From: GWE2-51-13 sp041736705
GTDB lineage: Bacteria; Bacillota_I; Bacilli_A; Erysipelotrichales; Erysipelotrichaceae
Assembly: GCA_041736705.1 (NCBI GenBank)
Contig: JBGSTC010000004.1
Location: 124,001-188,000, forward strand
Reading direction: 5' to 3'
Length of the DNA: 64,000 bases
A model generated the notes under the pieces. That model did no database searches and was not told the origin of the DNA. It saw only the letters and a program-made list of their open reading frames with translations. Shown here piece by piece: positions 15,207 through 24,566 of this stretch. Numbering within the stretch: position 1 is the stretch's first letter; each line of letters starts with the position of its first letter. Made by a program: the position numbers and the translations under genes.

Positions 15207-16118
15207 ATGAAATACGGCATCATCGACTTAGGTTCCAATACCATCCGTCTCGTCATTTTCAAATATGAAAACGAAGTCCTCTCCAAGACGCTCAATGTCA
15301 AACGTTCGACCCAAGCCATCAGTTATGTGGAGAACGGGGAACTGACGCCGGTCGGCATCAAAGCCGTGACCTTGGCGCTACGCGAACTCCTGTTGATCGC
15401 CAAAGCGTTCGACGTGGATGAGATGCATATCTTCGCGACGGCATCCCTTCGCAACATCGCCAATACCCAGCAGGCGAGAGAAGCGATCGAGCGCAACCTC
15501 AACATCAAAATCGACTTGTTGAGCGGGGATGAGGAAGCGGTGTTTGGATTCAACGGCGTCAAACGCGGGGTCGTATTACCGAAGGTCGGCGTCAGCGTGG
15601 ATATCGGCGGGGGTTCCTCGGAGATCACGTACTTCGCCAACGGTGTCCCCATCAACAGTATTTCCATTCCGTACGGAAGTTTAAACATGTACCTGAAACA
15701 TATCCGCAACATCGTCCCGACCGCCAAGGAACATGAGAAGATGCGGGCGGACATCCAGGATGCCTTGTCGAAAGTCGACTTCCTGACGAACCTGAAGGTC
15801 GACAACCTGGTCGGGATCGGCGGTTCCGCACGATCCATCCTGAAAATCTACCAAGCGCAAAACAACTTGGAAGAATCGATGTATGAACTGATCATCCCGA
15901 CGGCGGAGATCACGCGCACGTCGATGATGGTCGAAGGGAAGAAAGCCGCGGGGATCAAACTCTTGTTGTCATCGGTCCCCGATCGTTTAACCACAGCACT
16001 ACCGGGGGCGATCATCATGGATGAAATCTGCCGTAACGTCCAAGCCAAGAATTTCATGCTTTCCAGATATGGCGTCCGCGAGGGGTATTTCTATTCCCGG
16101 ATCTTAAAACAGGAGTAA
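15207..16118 (+). CDS. Ppx/GppA-type exopolyphosphatase
   Basis: 303 residues of the ASKHA fold. Phosphate-loop motifs are YGIIDLGSNTIRLV at the N-terminus and VDIGGGSSEITYF at about 130, with IGGSARSI at about 215. It is the short Ppx form without the C-terminal HD domain. It removes terminal phosphate from polyphosphate, or the 5' phosphate of pppGpp. It lies 3 bases upstream of ppk, so synthesis and breakdown of polyphosphate are co-expressed. The start at 15207 is preceded by AGAGGTGG; longer in-frame extensions have no support. Confidence 0.9.
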   Translation: MKYGIIDLGSNTIRLVIFKYENEVLSKTLNVKRSTQAISYVENGELTPVGIKAVTLALRELLLIAKAFDVDEMHIFATASLRNIANTQQAREAIERNLNIKIDLLSGDEEAVFGFNGVKRGVVLPKVGVSVDIGGGSSEITYFANGVPINSISIPYGSLNMYLKHIRNIVPTAKEHEKMRADIQDALSKVDFLTNLKVDNLVGIGGSARSILKIYQAQNNLEESMYELIIPTAEITRTSMMVEGKKAAGIKLLLSSVPDRLTTALPGAIIMDEICRNVQAKNFMLSRYGVREGYFYSRILKQE

Positions 16119-16121
16119 TCC

Positions 16122-18242
16122 ATGCCTGAATTCTACGACAACCGGGAACTGTCCTGGCTAAAGTTCAACCATCGTGTCCTTGAAGAAGCGGAGAACCTTG
16201 AGAATCCGCTTTTTGAGCGACTCCGCTTCCTGGCGATCGTCGCCAACAACCTGGATGAGTTCTACATGGTCCGGGTGGGAAGCATGCATGATCAGATTTT
16301 GTTGGAGAAACCGGCCGACAATAAGACCGGGATGAGCGTCCGTGAACAGTTGGACGCGGTCTACCTGAAGACACAGAAACACAATAAGGATCGGGACAAG
16401 GCGTTTGAGAAGTTATCGAAAGAATTAAAGGACAAGAATGTCCATTTCTTGCGTCCGGAGAATCTTTCTTCGGATGAGAAAGAGATGATGAAACAGTATT
16501 TCGACCAAGAGGTGATGCCCTTGCTTTCACCCCAAGTCGTCGACCCCAAACACCCCTTTCCTTTTCTAGCCAACCGTCAAAGCTACATCATCGTCCAATT
16601 GAATCTGAAAAACAAGAAATCGTTGGGGATCATTGCGATCAACCGCCAGTTCCTGAAACCCTTGGTGTTCATCCCAGGGAAGAAAGCCGTGAAGTTCATG
16701 CGCATGGAGGATTTGATCCTGATGTTCGCGCAACGCGTATTCCGCGATATGAACATCGAAGGAAGATCCGTGGTACGGATCATCCGCAATGCGGATTTGG
16801 ATGCGGAAGAAGCGTATTACGACGAAGACATCGATTATCGCGAGTTCATGAAGATGTTGATCAAGAAGAGATCGAAACTCAGACCGGTGAGGGTGGAATT
16901 CTCCGAAGACGTACCGAAAGAACTGAAAGCGAGCTTGCGTAAACGGTTGAAACTGACGGCGTCGCAGATGTTCATCGTGAAGTCGCCGCTGAGTTTCGAG
17001 TTCATCGCACCGTTGGAAGAGAAACTCCATTCGACCCACCGCGATTCGTTTTTCTATCCGCAACTTACCCCGCAAGTCACACCGTATGCGGAGCCCAATT
17101 CATCCATCATGCGTCAGATCCTGGATCATGACATCTTCATTTCCTATCCTTTCCAGAATACGACACCGGTCTTGAAGCTTCTTCAAGAAGCGGCGTTGGA
17201 TAAGAAAGTCGTGGCGATCAAGATCGCCCTCTACCGTGTCGCAAGCGAATCCAAGATCATCGCGGCGTTGACGGAAGCGGCGGAGAATGGGAAAGACGTC
17301 GTCGTGGCGATGGAGTTGAAAGCGCGGTTCGACGAAGAAAACAACATCAACTGGTCGGATAAACTGGAAGATGCGGGATGCAAGGTCATCTATGGGATCG
17401 ACTATTATAAGGTCCATTCGAAGATCATGGTCATCTTGCGGAAGGATGGGAATCTGACCCAGACCTTCACCCATGTTTCTTCCGGCAACTATAACGAAAA
17501 GACCTCCAGACTGTATACCGATGTCAACCTGATCACCGCCAACCGGGAGATCGGGGAGGATGCCTTGGAGTTCTTCAACCTGCTTCAGTTGGCGAAGATC
17601 TCCGAAGCCAACGACTTCACCCATTTCCTGGCTTCCCCGATGGGGATCAAAACCAAGTTCATCGCCTTGATCCAAGAAGAAATCAAAGTACACAACGTCC
17701 ATGGGGACGGACACATTTTCTTCAAGATGAATTCTTTGACGGACAAGGATGTGTTGGATACCTTGGTCGAGGCATCGAAAGCCGGCGTGAAAGTCGATCT
17801 CTTGGTGCGGGGGATTTGCTGTCAAATCCCGGGGATTCCCGACGTCAGCGAAAACATCCGGGTACGGTCGATCATCGGGCGTTTCCTGGAGCACTCACGG
17901 ATCTATTACTTCCATGCCCACGGAGAGGAGAAGATGTACATCTCTTCCGCCGACCTGATGACACGCAATACGGAGAAACGGGTCGAGTTGGCTTGTCCGG
18001 TCTATGACGCGAAGATCAAGGAAGAATTGAAGACGATCTTGGCGGTCGGATGGAAAGACAATGTGAATGTCCGCGTGATGGACGAGCAGGGAGAATACAA
18101 ACGGATGAAGAGGGAGAAACCGGCGATCAACAGCCAACTCCAACTTTATCAGAGGGCGTATATGGAAGCCGAGAAAGACTTCCCCGATACCCTTGAACTT
18201 GAACCGATCCCCTGGGATGAGATTACCCGGGAAATATTCTAA
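16122..18242 (+). CDS. ppk: polyphosphate kinase Ppk1
   Basis: 706 residues, full length for Ppk1. N-domain starts NRELSWLKFNHRVLEEA, followed by the head domain and two phospholipase-D-like C domains. The autophosphorylated His is in YYKVHSKIMVI at about residue 430; the second conserved His lies in YYFHAHGEEKMYISSADLM at about 590. It reversibly transfers the ATP gamma-phosphate to polyphosphate. Downstream of ppx with a 3-base gap, and followed by a bidirectional terminator. Confidence 0.96.
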   Translation: MPEFYDNRELSWLKFNHRVLEEAENLENPLFERLRFLAIVANNLDEFYMVRVGSMHDQILLEKPADNKTGMSVREQLDAVYLKTQKHNKDRDKAFEKLSKELKDKNVHFLRPENLSSDEKEMMKQYFDQEVMPLLSPQVVDPKHPFPFLANRQSYIIVQLNLKNKKSLGIIAINRQFLKPLVFIPGKKAVKFMRMEDLILMFAQRVFRDMNIEGRSVVRIIRNADLDAEEAYYDEDIDYREFMKMLIKKRSKLRPVRVEFSEDVPKELKASLRKRLKLTASQMFIVKSPLSFEFIAPLEEKLHSTHRDSFFYPQLTPQVTPYAEPNSSIMRQILDHDIFISYPFQNTTPVLKLLQEAALDKKVVAIKIALYRVASESKIIAALTEAAENGKDVVVAMELKARFDEENNINWSDKLEDAGCKVIYGIDYYKVHSKIMVILRKDGNLTQTFTHVSSGNYNEKTSRLYTDVNLITANREIGEDALEFFNLLQLAKISEANDFTHFLASPMGIKTKFIALIQEEIKVHNVHGDGHIFFKMNSLTDKDVLDTLVEASKAGVKVDLLVRGICCQIPGIPDVSENIRVRSIIGRFLEHSRIYYFHAHGEEKMYISSADLMTRNTEKRVELACPVYDAKIKEELKTILAVGWKDNVNVRVMDEQGEYKRMKREKPAINSQLQLYQRAYMEAEKDFPDTLELEPIPWDEITREIF

Positions 18243-18252
18243 AAAGAAAAAC

Positions 18253-18274
18253 GGTGAGCGAATCACCATTTTTT
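18253..18274. terminator. bidirectional terminator between ppk and nagA-like gene
   Basis: GGTGA (18253-18257), loop GCGAA, TCACC (18263-18267), flanked by A runs on the left and TTTTTT at 18269-18274. It serves both converging genes. Confidence 0.75.
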
Positions 18275-19401
18275 CATGCAATTTTCTTCCCTCCCACATA
18301 CGTGGCAAGAAGCTTCATCGAGGGATCCACGATCAGTAGATCCGCTTTCTTATCGACCTTGATCGATCCGAGTCGGTCATCGCACTGAAGGAAACGGGCG
18401 GGATAGAGACTGGCCATCTTCACGGCTTCTTCGAATGGAAGAATCTCCCGCTCCAATAATTTACATAGATTCTGATAGAGGGTGAAATAACATCCTTGGA
18501 TCCCTCCGTGTTCATCCAGGATCCGGCAATCTTCTCCCACCGTGCGTCGATGACCTTTGAGTGAATACTCGCCGGAGGGTTGTCCGGCCAAGGATACGGA
18601 ATCGGAGACCAGGATGATTTGTTGGTGTTCCTTCACTTTCAAAATCAAGCGGACCATCTCTTCGCTGACATGGATGAAATCAGTGATCAGTTCGCACACG
18701 ATGTTTGGATCCAAGAGTCCGACCCCCATCACCCCGACATTCCTTTGATGCATCACGCCCATGTTGTTTCCGGTGTGGGTCAGCGCATCGACGAGATGCA
18801 TTTCCGTGAACTTCTTGAATTCCTTTGAAGTCATCAAGGTATGCCCGGCGGATACCTTGATACCTTGCTTGTGTAGATATTCCATCCCTTCCATGGCCCC
18901 TTCCAGTTCAGGCGCGACCATGACGTATTTCAATCGGTTTCCGCTGCGTTGGATCAATTCTTCCAGATGCTCGATCGAAGGCAGGTTCAGTTGCTTGTTG
19001 GGTTGACGATAGCCCGCATACTGCAGGTTACTGAAATAGGCTTCCAAATTCAATCCTAGGAATCGTGCACCGTTTTCTTTCGTCGTGTAGTTCCGGATCG
19101 CGTCGTAGTTCTGCGGATCGATGCTGGGTAGACAGGAAGTGGTCCCCTGTTTCGCCATTTCATGGAGAAAGAGATCGAACTCGGTTTCATCGAGAATAAC
19201 ATTGGGATCCAGTCTTCCTTTGTATCCGTGCAGATGGACATCCACCAATCCGGGAAGAACCATGGCGTCCAAGACATCGAGATCGACGACCCCTTGATAC
19301 TCTTCCTTGGCGAGGATGCGTTTGATGTTCCCTTCCTCGATTTCGAGATACCCATCGAGAAATCCTTCTTCCGTTAAGATTTTTCTGCTTTGGATGATCA
19401 T
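18274..19401 (-). CDS. nagA: N-acetylglucosamine-6-phosphate deacetylase-like protein
   Basis: 375 residues, amidohydrolase barrel. Metal and substrate motifs: VDVHLHGYKG (HxH-type), metal Glu likely in PELEGAMEG, AGHTLMT, THTGNNM, and the catalytic Asp in LVSDSVSLAG. NagA removes acetate from GlcNAc-6-P in amino-sugar recycling. The usual THLFNAM/THLYNAM loop is changed to THTGNNM, so the substrate could differ. The second of two adjacent ATGs (19401) is favoured by AAAGGAG six bases upstream. No nagB lies nearby. Confidence 0.85.
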   Translation of the reverse strand: MIIQSRKILTEEGFLDGYLEIEEGNIKRILAKEEYQGVVDLDVLDAMVLPGLVDVHLHGYKGRLDPNVILDETEFDLFLHEMAKQGTTSCLPSIDPQNYDAIRNYTTKENGARFLGLNLEAYFSNLQYAGYRQPNKQLNLPSIEHLEELIQRSGNRLKYVMVAPELEGAMEGMEYLHKQGIKVSAGHTLMTSKEFKKFTEMHLVDALTHTGNNMGVMHQRNVGVMGVGLLDPNIVCELITDFIHVSEEMVRLILKVKEHQQIILVSDSVSLAGQPSGEYSLKGHRRTVGEDCRILDEHGGIQGCYFTLYQNLCKLLEREILPFEEAVKMASLYPARFLQCDDRLGSIKVDKKADLLIVDPSMKLLATYVGGKKIA

Positions 19402-19479
19402 CATGTACTCCTTTGATTCATTAGCATCACAATTCATTGGTTTCATTATACCATCCCGTCTCTCTTCGCCCGTATAAAA

Positions 19480-19502
19480 GACGATCGATGGTGTCGATCG
19501 TC
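19480..19502 (-). terminator. terminator after the PHP phosphatase gene
   Basis: GACGATCGA (19480-19488), loop TGGTG, TCGATCGTC (19494-19502): a perfect 9-bp stem with TTTTATA after it on the minus strand. Confidence 0.75.
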
Positions 19503-19512
19503 TCGCGTTTTT

Positions 19513-20253
19513 CTATCTTCGCTCCAGCGTTTCATCCTGAATCAAGCGTTTCGGATTATCGACCATCAACCGCTTCGCTTCGTTCTCGCCGAACTTCTCT
19601 TGGATAATGGCATAGATGCCTCCGAGTCGATTCGTGCGTGTCCCTTGGTGGCGATGGGCATCCGTGGCGATCACATCGCAATATCCGTCTTCCATCATGC
19701 GCCAAGCCAGGTTATGATTGGCTTCACGGGTCGGATCCAACAGGCTGGTGCTGTTGATCTGGAAGAAACATCCGAGCGATTTCCAATACTCGAGTTTTCC
19801 GTAGTTTTCATGGACCTGGGGATAGCGTTCGGGATGGGCGATGATGACTTTATAGCCCAGTTCAAGTACCGAGCGGATCGCCTGGTCCTCGTCGATCTCG
19901 AATTGAAGGTTCTTGTTCCAAGGGATTTCGCAGAGCACCCACTTCGAATCGTTGAGGGTGGCGATGCGTCCGTCTTTCAGCCATTCGATCGCCTTGGGTG
20001 TCAGCATCAGTTCGCTGCCCAGATGAAACTTGATTTTCATATTTTGCCGCTTCATCTCCGCGAGTATTTCGCGATAGATCGGAAGGAGAGTTTCTTTATC
20101 GTTTTCGAACTTGATACCCGGGACGCAGTGGCTGGTCGAGACGACGTTCGTCATCCCGTCCGCTTGAGCGACCTTCAGCATTTCGATCGAATCGTGTAGG
20201 GTTTGTGCGCCGTCATCCACTCCGAAGAGGATATGGCAATGTGTGTCGATCAT
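19513..20253 (-). CDS. CpsB/YwqE-type PHP-domain protein-tyrosine phosphatase
   Basis: 246 residues beginning MIDTHCHILFGVDDGAQT, the first metal site of PHP phosphatases. Further metal ligands appear in TSHCVPG, HLGSELMLT, IIAHPERYP and VIATDAHRHQGTR. CpsB/YwqE enzymes dephosphorylate tyrosine kinases that control capsule or exopolysaccharide export. No kinase or polysaccharide cluster is next to it here, so the substrate is open. GGAG lies before the ATG; transcription ends at a strong hairpin. Confidence 0.87.
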   Translation of the reverse strand: MIDTHCHILFGVDDGAQTLHDSIEMLKVAQADGMTNVVSTSHCVPGIKFENDKETLLPIYREILAEMKRQNMKIKFHLGSELMLTPKAIEWLKDGRIATLNDSKWVLCEIPWNKNLQFEIDEDQAIRSVLELGYKVIIAHPERYPQVHENYGKLEYWKSLGCFFQINSTSLLDPTREANHNLAWRMMEDGYCDVIATDAHRHQGTRTNRLGGIYAIIQEKFGENEAKRLMVDNPKRLIQDETLERR

Positions 20254-20317
20254 GGTGTTCTCCGTTCACTTGCCTTTTCATTATAGGTTTCTACATCCCG
20301 TAATTCAATGAATCCAA

Positions 20318-20340
20318 CCAAAAAAAGTCCTTTCGGACTT
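20318..20340 (-). terminator. terminator of the 20339-20734 gene
   Basis: AAGTCC, loop TTTC, GGACTT (20325-20340), followed on the minus strand by a run of six or more T. Confidence 0.75.
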
Positions 20341-20734
20341 AGTTTTCTTCGTTCAATGCACGCAATACCCGCCACGCATCCCGGTTTTGAACCGGGATCG
20401 TTTCCGTGATCTCTCCATTCTTGATCAGTACTTCCCCTGTCATCGCACCGCTCTTGATGAAGATTTTTCCTTGAAGACCTTTGTTTGTATTCGAGAACGC
20501 GAAGCGCATGCTTTGGTATTCGACTTCGAACCCTTCATCGATCAATCGGTCATAGACATGGGAATCATACTTGCGGAGTTGCTTCATCAAGACGACGGTC
20601 AAGGGACCATCGATCTGTCGGGTGAAGTAGTTTTGGACCTTGGTGTTTGATGTTTCGACGGTGGAACTGTTGAAACCTCGCCATGTCTGTAGAAAGGCAC
20701 TCATCTTGACGACTTCGCTCAATTTGGTGATCAT
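20339..20734 (-). CDS. conserved-looking hypothetical protein, 131 aa
   Basis: Starts MITKLSEVVKMSAFL after AGGAGG with 5-base spacing; an ATG 17 codons earlier lacks a ribosome site. Mostly polar, no signal peptide or membrane helix; the C-terminal half (GLQGKIFIKSGAMTGEVLIKNG) looks like a small beta sheet. I do not recognise the family. Monocistronic, with its own terminator. Confidence 0.6.
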   Translation of the reverse strand: MITKLSEVVKMSAFLQTWRGFNSSTVETSNTKVQNYFTRQIDGPLTVVLMKQLRKYDSHVYDRLIDEGFEVEYQSMRFAFSNTNKGLQGKIFIKSGAMTGEVLIKNGEITETIPVQNRDAWRVLRALNEEN

Positions 20735-20800
20735 TGGATCCTCCTGACAGTCTCGGACTGTTCTCTTCTGATTCAACGATATCACCTTTCAATCAGGAAT

Positions 20801-20830
20801 CAAGAAACAGTAAAATACTTTACTTTCTTG
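20801..20830. terminator. stem-loop downstream of the histidine kinase gene
   Basis: CAAGAAA and AGTAAA (20801-20814) pair with TTTACT and TTTCTTG (20819-20830), with one bulged base. It is AT-rich with only a short T stretch, so termination is likely but not certain. Confidence 0.45.
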
Positions 20831-20853
20831 TCCAATTCCATGGACATAAGAAT

Positions 20854-22299
20854 CTAGAGCGAGATGGTGAAGATGAATGTGCTTCCCTTTTCTTCGCTGC
20901 TTTGGACATCGATGCGGATGTTATGGCGGGAGGCGATGTTGGAGGCGATGGCGAGTCCCAATCCGCTGCCGGTGGCGTTGTTTGGGTCCTTGATGCGTTG
21001 ATAGCGTTTGAAGAGTTGGTCTTGTCGCTCTTGCGACATGCCCGGACCTTCGTCCTGGATGGCGACGATGAGTTTGGCTTTGTCTTTCTTGGCGGATACA
21101 CGGATCGATTTATCGCTCGGGGTGAATTTGAGTGCGTTGTCCATCACCGCGTTCAGCATCATCCGTAACCGGTCGTAGTCGCCTTTGATTTTCCATACCC
21201 CTTCTTCGATATCAGAAGTCAGGGCGATGTCGTTCTTGCGGGCGCGTTCCACGCTTCCGCGCAGGACGTCGTTGAGGATGTCGTGGAATTCCACATCGCT
21301 GAAGACCAATTTGAAATCGGGGTCTTCCAGACGGCTTAATTCAAGCAAATCGCCGATCAGCCGTTGCATCCCCGTGGTTTCGCGGATCATCTGCGCACTG
21401 ACGTCGTCCAGGCTGTATTCTTCGGGATAGATCCCGTCCCTCAAGCCTTCCGCATAACCCCTGAGTACGGTGACCGGGGTGCGGAGTTCATGGGTGATGT
21501 CGGCGATGAAGTTCTGACGCATCTTCTCCAGGTTCGCGCTTTGGCGCGACGCGTCTTCCAAGCGTTTTCCCAAGACGTTCAGGTTTCTTCCCAGATCCCC
21601 GATTTCATCGTTGCTTTGGTTGTTTAGGCGGATGTCATAGCGGCCTTGGGCGAGTTGCGTGACGGCTTGGTCCATGGTGAGGACGGGTTTGATGAAGCGT
21701 TTGGAGAGGAAGTATCCCGCCAGGACGGCGATGATGATGCCGACGAAGGTGCTCATGAAGAGGATGCGGATCCCCACGTTGGCCGTGCTTTGGATCATGG
21801 TGACCGAGGCGCTGATCAAAATCGCCGCGATGACTTGGTTTTGGGCATTGTAGACGGGGACGCCGACCGTCAGGGTCCGTGAGCGATAGATGTCGGAGAA
21901 GGTGTCGGTGCTTCGCTCTTCGCCGGACAGGACGTCGTCGACGACGTTGCGTACACGCAAAGTCAGGGTCGAGGTGTTGTTATGCATCCCCATGCCCATC
22001 CCGTTGTTTCCGCTGATCGACCGTGCCCAGATTTTCCCATCCTGGGTGACGACCCAGAGTTGGGCGTCTTCCAGAACATCGTCCAGTTCGCTGAAGCGGG
22101 CTAAGAGTTCGGTGTTGGTGACATTCTCGTCCCCCAGCAAATCCGCGAGTTCGCGGGCGTTGCTTGTGATTTCGGCTTTGACGTTGTCGACTGTCTGGTT
22201 ACGGAACATCATGATGAACATCATACTGAGAATCAAGGCGAAAAGCAGGATGACCCCGACGAAATAGGTGATCAAACGACGTGTGATCCCGGATTTCAT
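20854..22299 (-). CDS. membrane sensor histidine kinase
   Basis: 481 residues. Transmembrane helices at about 10-32 and 165-190 flank an extracellular sensor of about 130 residues. HAMP follows (about 190-245), then the H-box ITHELRTPVTVLRGY (His about 268), and the catalytic domain with N-box MLNAVMDNALKFT, G1 IQDEGPGMS and G2 GSGLGLAIA. The sensor contains a Met/Gly/His-rich bit (GNNGMGMGMHNN) that could bind metal. Its start overlaps the response regulator gene by 4 bp, so the pair is co-translated. Ligand unknown. Confidence 0.92.
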   Translation of the reverse strand: MKSGITRRLITYFVGVILLFALILSMMFIMMFRNQTVDNVKAEITSNARELADLLGDENVTNTELLARFSELDDVLEDAQLWVVTQDGKIWARSISGNNGMGMGMHNNTSTLTLRVRNVVDDVLSGEERSTDTFSDIYRSRTLTVGVPVYNAQNQVIAAILISASVTMIQSTANVGIRILFMSTFVGIIIAVLAGYFLSKRFIKPVLTMDQAVTQLAQGRYDIRLNNQSNDEIGDLGRNLNVLGKRLEDASRQSANLEKMRQNFIADITHELRTPVTVLRGYAEGLRDGIYPEEYSLDDVSAQMIRETTGMQRLIGDLLELSRLEDPDFKLVFSDVEFHDILNDVLRGSVERARKNDIALTSDIEEGVWKIKGDYDRLRMMLNAVMDNALKFTPSDKSIRVSAKKDKAKLIVAIQDEGPGMSQERQDQLFKRYQRIKDPNNATGSGLGLAIASNIASRHNIRIDVQSSEEKGSTFIFTISL

Positions 22300-22994
22300 T
22301 TGGATTCCTCCTTGGCTTCGAATTTATACCCGACACCCCAGATGGTTTTGATGTCCCACAGGGGATGCGGCATCGCATCCAGTTTCGTACGAAGACGCGT
22401 CATATGCGAATCGACCGTGCGGCTATCGCCGTAATAGTTGTAGCCCCAACATTGGTTCAACAGGTTCTCGCGGGAGAACGCCCTTCCCGGATGGGAGGCG
22501 AGGGTCCACAACAGTTCGATTTCTTTCTTGGTAAGGCTGATTTTCAATTCATCGATCTTGACGATGTATTCATCCAGGTCGACCGTCAGGTTATGCAGGT
22601 GCAGACGTTGTTTTTCATCCGCATTGACACGGTCCAAGCGACGTAGGATCGCCTTGACCCGGGCCATGACTTCCCCGGGGGAGAAGGGTTTGACGATGTA
22701 GTCGTCGGCTCCGATCTCCAAGCCCATGATGCGTTCGAAATCTTCGCCTCTCGCGGTGATCATCAAGATGGGGACACTGGATTCTTTACGGATCTCGCGG
22801 ACCACGGTGAATCCGTCCATTTTGGGCATCATCACGTCCAAAAGAACGATGTCGAAATCATCGTTCAGAGCTTTGGTCAGAGCATCGCTGCCGTCATGGG
22901 CAGCCGTAACTTCATATCCTTCTTTTTTTGCGTAGCTTTCAAGGATTTGGACGATCGATTCGTTGTCGTCCGCAATCAGCATGCGTGTCATCAT
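22296..22994 (-). CDS. OmpR/PhoB-family response regulator
   Basis: 232 residues. The receiver domain has acidic residues in LIADDNES, phospho-acceptor Asp in DIVLLDVMMPKMDG (about 52), Thr in MITARG and Lys in YIVKPFSPGE. The C-terminal winged helix at about 130-230 includes SHPGRAFSRENLLNQCWG and RTVDSHMTRLRTKL. Paired with the kinase gene. Several close ATGs make the exact start uncertain; 22994 and the next codon both follow AGGTGGG closely, and an ATG at 22982 would also give a complete domain. Confidence 0.92.
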   Translation of the reverse strand: MMTRMLIADDNESIVQILESYAKKEGYEVTAAHDGSDALTKALNDDFDIVLLDVMMPKMDGFTVVREIRKESSVPILMITARGEDFERIMGLEIGADDYIVKPFSPGEVMARVKAILRRLDRVNADEKQRLHLHNLTVDLDEYIVKIDELKISLTKKEIELLWTLASHPGRAFSRENLLNQCWGYNYYGDSRTVDSHMTRLRTKLDAMPHPLWDIKTIWGVGYKFEAKEESK

Positions 22995-23050
22995 CCCACC
23001 TGCCTTCTTGTCCATTGTAACATCGGTTTATGACGAAAGTATGACGGAGT

Positions 23051-23668
23051 TTAGGCTTGGATGCGATAAACGACGAATCCTCCGCCGTCTTTGGTTTTGG
23101 CATACCATTGGTCGAGGTTGACGGAGATCAGTTTCCCTCCGTCGAAGATATCCAGATACATTTCATCCTTGGTGGACATTTCGATGCCGACCACGGTCAC
23201 CCAATGCCAGGCGTCCAGTTGCTTCTCTTCCCCGTTATGCAGGTTCAGGAAGGCAATCGGGAGGTCATAGTCGATGGCTTGACGCATGAAGTCCCGGACT
23301 TCGGACAAGGGTTTACGCAGTTCTTTCTTCTTGGGGACGTCGATCACGTCGACCGTGAAGGATTTCCCTTGATCACGTAGAAACGCACTCATTCCGGTCG
23401 TAAAGATCTGTGTGTTCTTCACACCACCGCCAAATCGCGGTGTCACGTACTTCCAGATCGCATCCATGATTTCCAGTCCTTCTTCCATCGTCCGGTTGCG
23501 ATCCAATCGCGGTAGATGATACAGGTAAAGGTTGGATGCGGCGGTAGGACCGCAACCCGATAATCGCTTCCATTTCGTTTTATAGAACTCTTGGTCCAAT
23601 CCCAGATGGAATTCCCCATCGGGAAGTCGGATCGCAAGCGCATCCTTGTCTTTGATCGATGTATTCAT
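23051..23668 (-). CDS. papain-like cysteine peptidase family protein (C39-like)
   Basis: 205 residues with a probable catalytic Cys in LSGCGPTAASN (about 40), His in DAWHWVTVVGI (about 152) and Asp in YLDIFDGGK. This order and spacing fits papain-fold peptidases of the C39 or related type. There is no signal peptide, so it would act inside the cell, which is unusual for wall or bacteriocin-leader peptidases lacking an ABC exporter. Good GGAGG ribosome site. Function unknown. Confidence 0.65.
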   Translation of the reverse strand: MNTSIKDKDALAIRLPDGEFHLGLDQEFYKTKWKRLSGCGPTAASNLYLYHLPRLDRNRTMEEGLEIMDAIWKYVTPRFGGGVKNTQIFTTGMSAFLRDQGKSFTVDVIDVPKKKELRKPLSEVRDFMRQAIDYDLPIAFLNLHNGEEKQLDAWHWVTVVGIEMSTKDEMYLDIFDGGKLISVNLDQWYAKTKDGGGFVVYRIQA

Positions 23669-23736
23669 AAGAAGCCTCCGTCTTTCCCATACTTTACCAC
23701 GCTTTTCCTTAAGTTTGTGTCGGTTTGACTACGCAA

Positions 23737-23769
23737 GAAAAAAGAAGCGGGATTTTTCGTCGCTTCTTC
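23737..23769 (-). terminator. terminator of the lipoprotein gene
   Basis: AAGAAGCG (23743-23750), 11-base loop, CGCTTCTT (23762-23769). On the minus strand the stem is followed by a T-rich tract. Confidence 0.7.
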
Positions 23770-23773
23770 TTCT

Positions 23774-24454
23774 TTATTTTTGTGTGGCGATGACGGTGAT
23801 CTTATCCAGATAGAACTTCGTGAATCCTTCAAAAGCGGAATCCGTTCCGATCAAGAGATAGACCGTGCCGTCGCTTGTGGTCTTCAATGTCACGTTCGCT
23901 TCCGCATTCTTGTAGATCATCCCCGTGGCGGAACCTTCGGGTTTCGCCATGGTCGTGGCGACCACGACCGTCTCTCCGCCTTCCGATTGATTCCCGATGT
24001 CGACGTTGAGGCGATAGACCCCCTGGCTATCCAGGGCGGCGACGGGTTTGACCCCGACGACGCCGGCTTTCACATAGACGCTATCCGCCGGTGATCCTCC
24101 GACCCCCACCGATCCCGATTCTTCACTCGTCCCCAGCTTGAATTTGATCAGGAAGGTATACGTCGTGTTCTTCTTCAAGCCCGAGATCAACTTCGTATAT
24201 CCCATGAATAAATCGTCGCTCCGGTTCATCCCCTCGATATACAGAGCCTGGGTCGCACCGGTGATGTCCGGTTTGTTTCTTCCCCAGGCGAACTCATAGG
24301 TCGTATACCCGTTCCCGTCGTCGTGATAATCGCCGTAGATCTGCGAGAACCCCTCGTCGTTGGTTTCGAATTCATACTTAAAGACTTGCCGGTCCGCTTT
24401 CTGACATCCCGCAAGAACCATCAGACAGACTAAACCGATCATTAAACGTTTCAT
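23774..24454 (-). CDS. lipoprotein of unknown function
   Basis: 226 residues. Signal peptide MKRLMIGLVCLMVLAGC with lipobox LAGC (Cys 17), then a beta-rich extracytoplasmic domain containing YEFAWGRNKPD and GVGGSPADSVY. The pattern suggests a carbohydrate-binding-module-like jelly roll, but no family was recognised. Start at 24454 chosen for AGAGGTGG upstream and a proper signal peptide. Monocistronic with its own terminator. Confidence 0.7.
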   Translation of the reverse strand: MKRLMIGLVCLMVLAGCQKADRQVFKYEFETNDEGFSQIYGDYHDDGNGYTTYEFAWGRNKPDITGATQALYIEGMNRSDDLFMGYTKLISGLKKNTTYTFLIKFKLGTSEESGSVGVGGSPADSVYVKAGVVGVKPVAALDSQGVYRLNVDIGNQSEGGETVVVATTMAKPEGSATGMIYKNAEANVTLKTTSDGTVYLLIGTDSAFEGFTKFYLDKITVIATQK

Positions 24455-24566
24455 AGGTCCACCTCTTTTTGTCATTTTACTACATTGAACGTTAGTACAA
24501 CGTTAAGTTGATCAATGACTATTAAGAAGCAGAGAGTTTTCTGAACTTCCCGCTGTATTCATCGAA

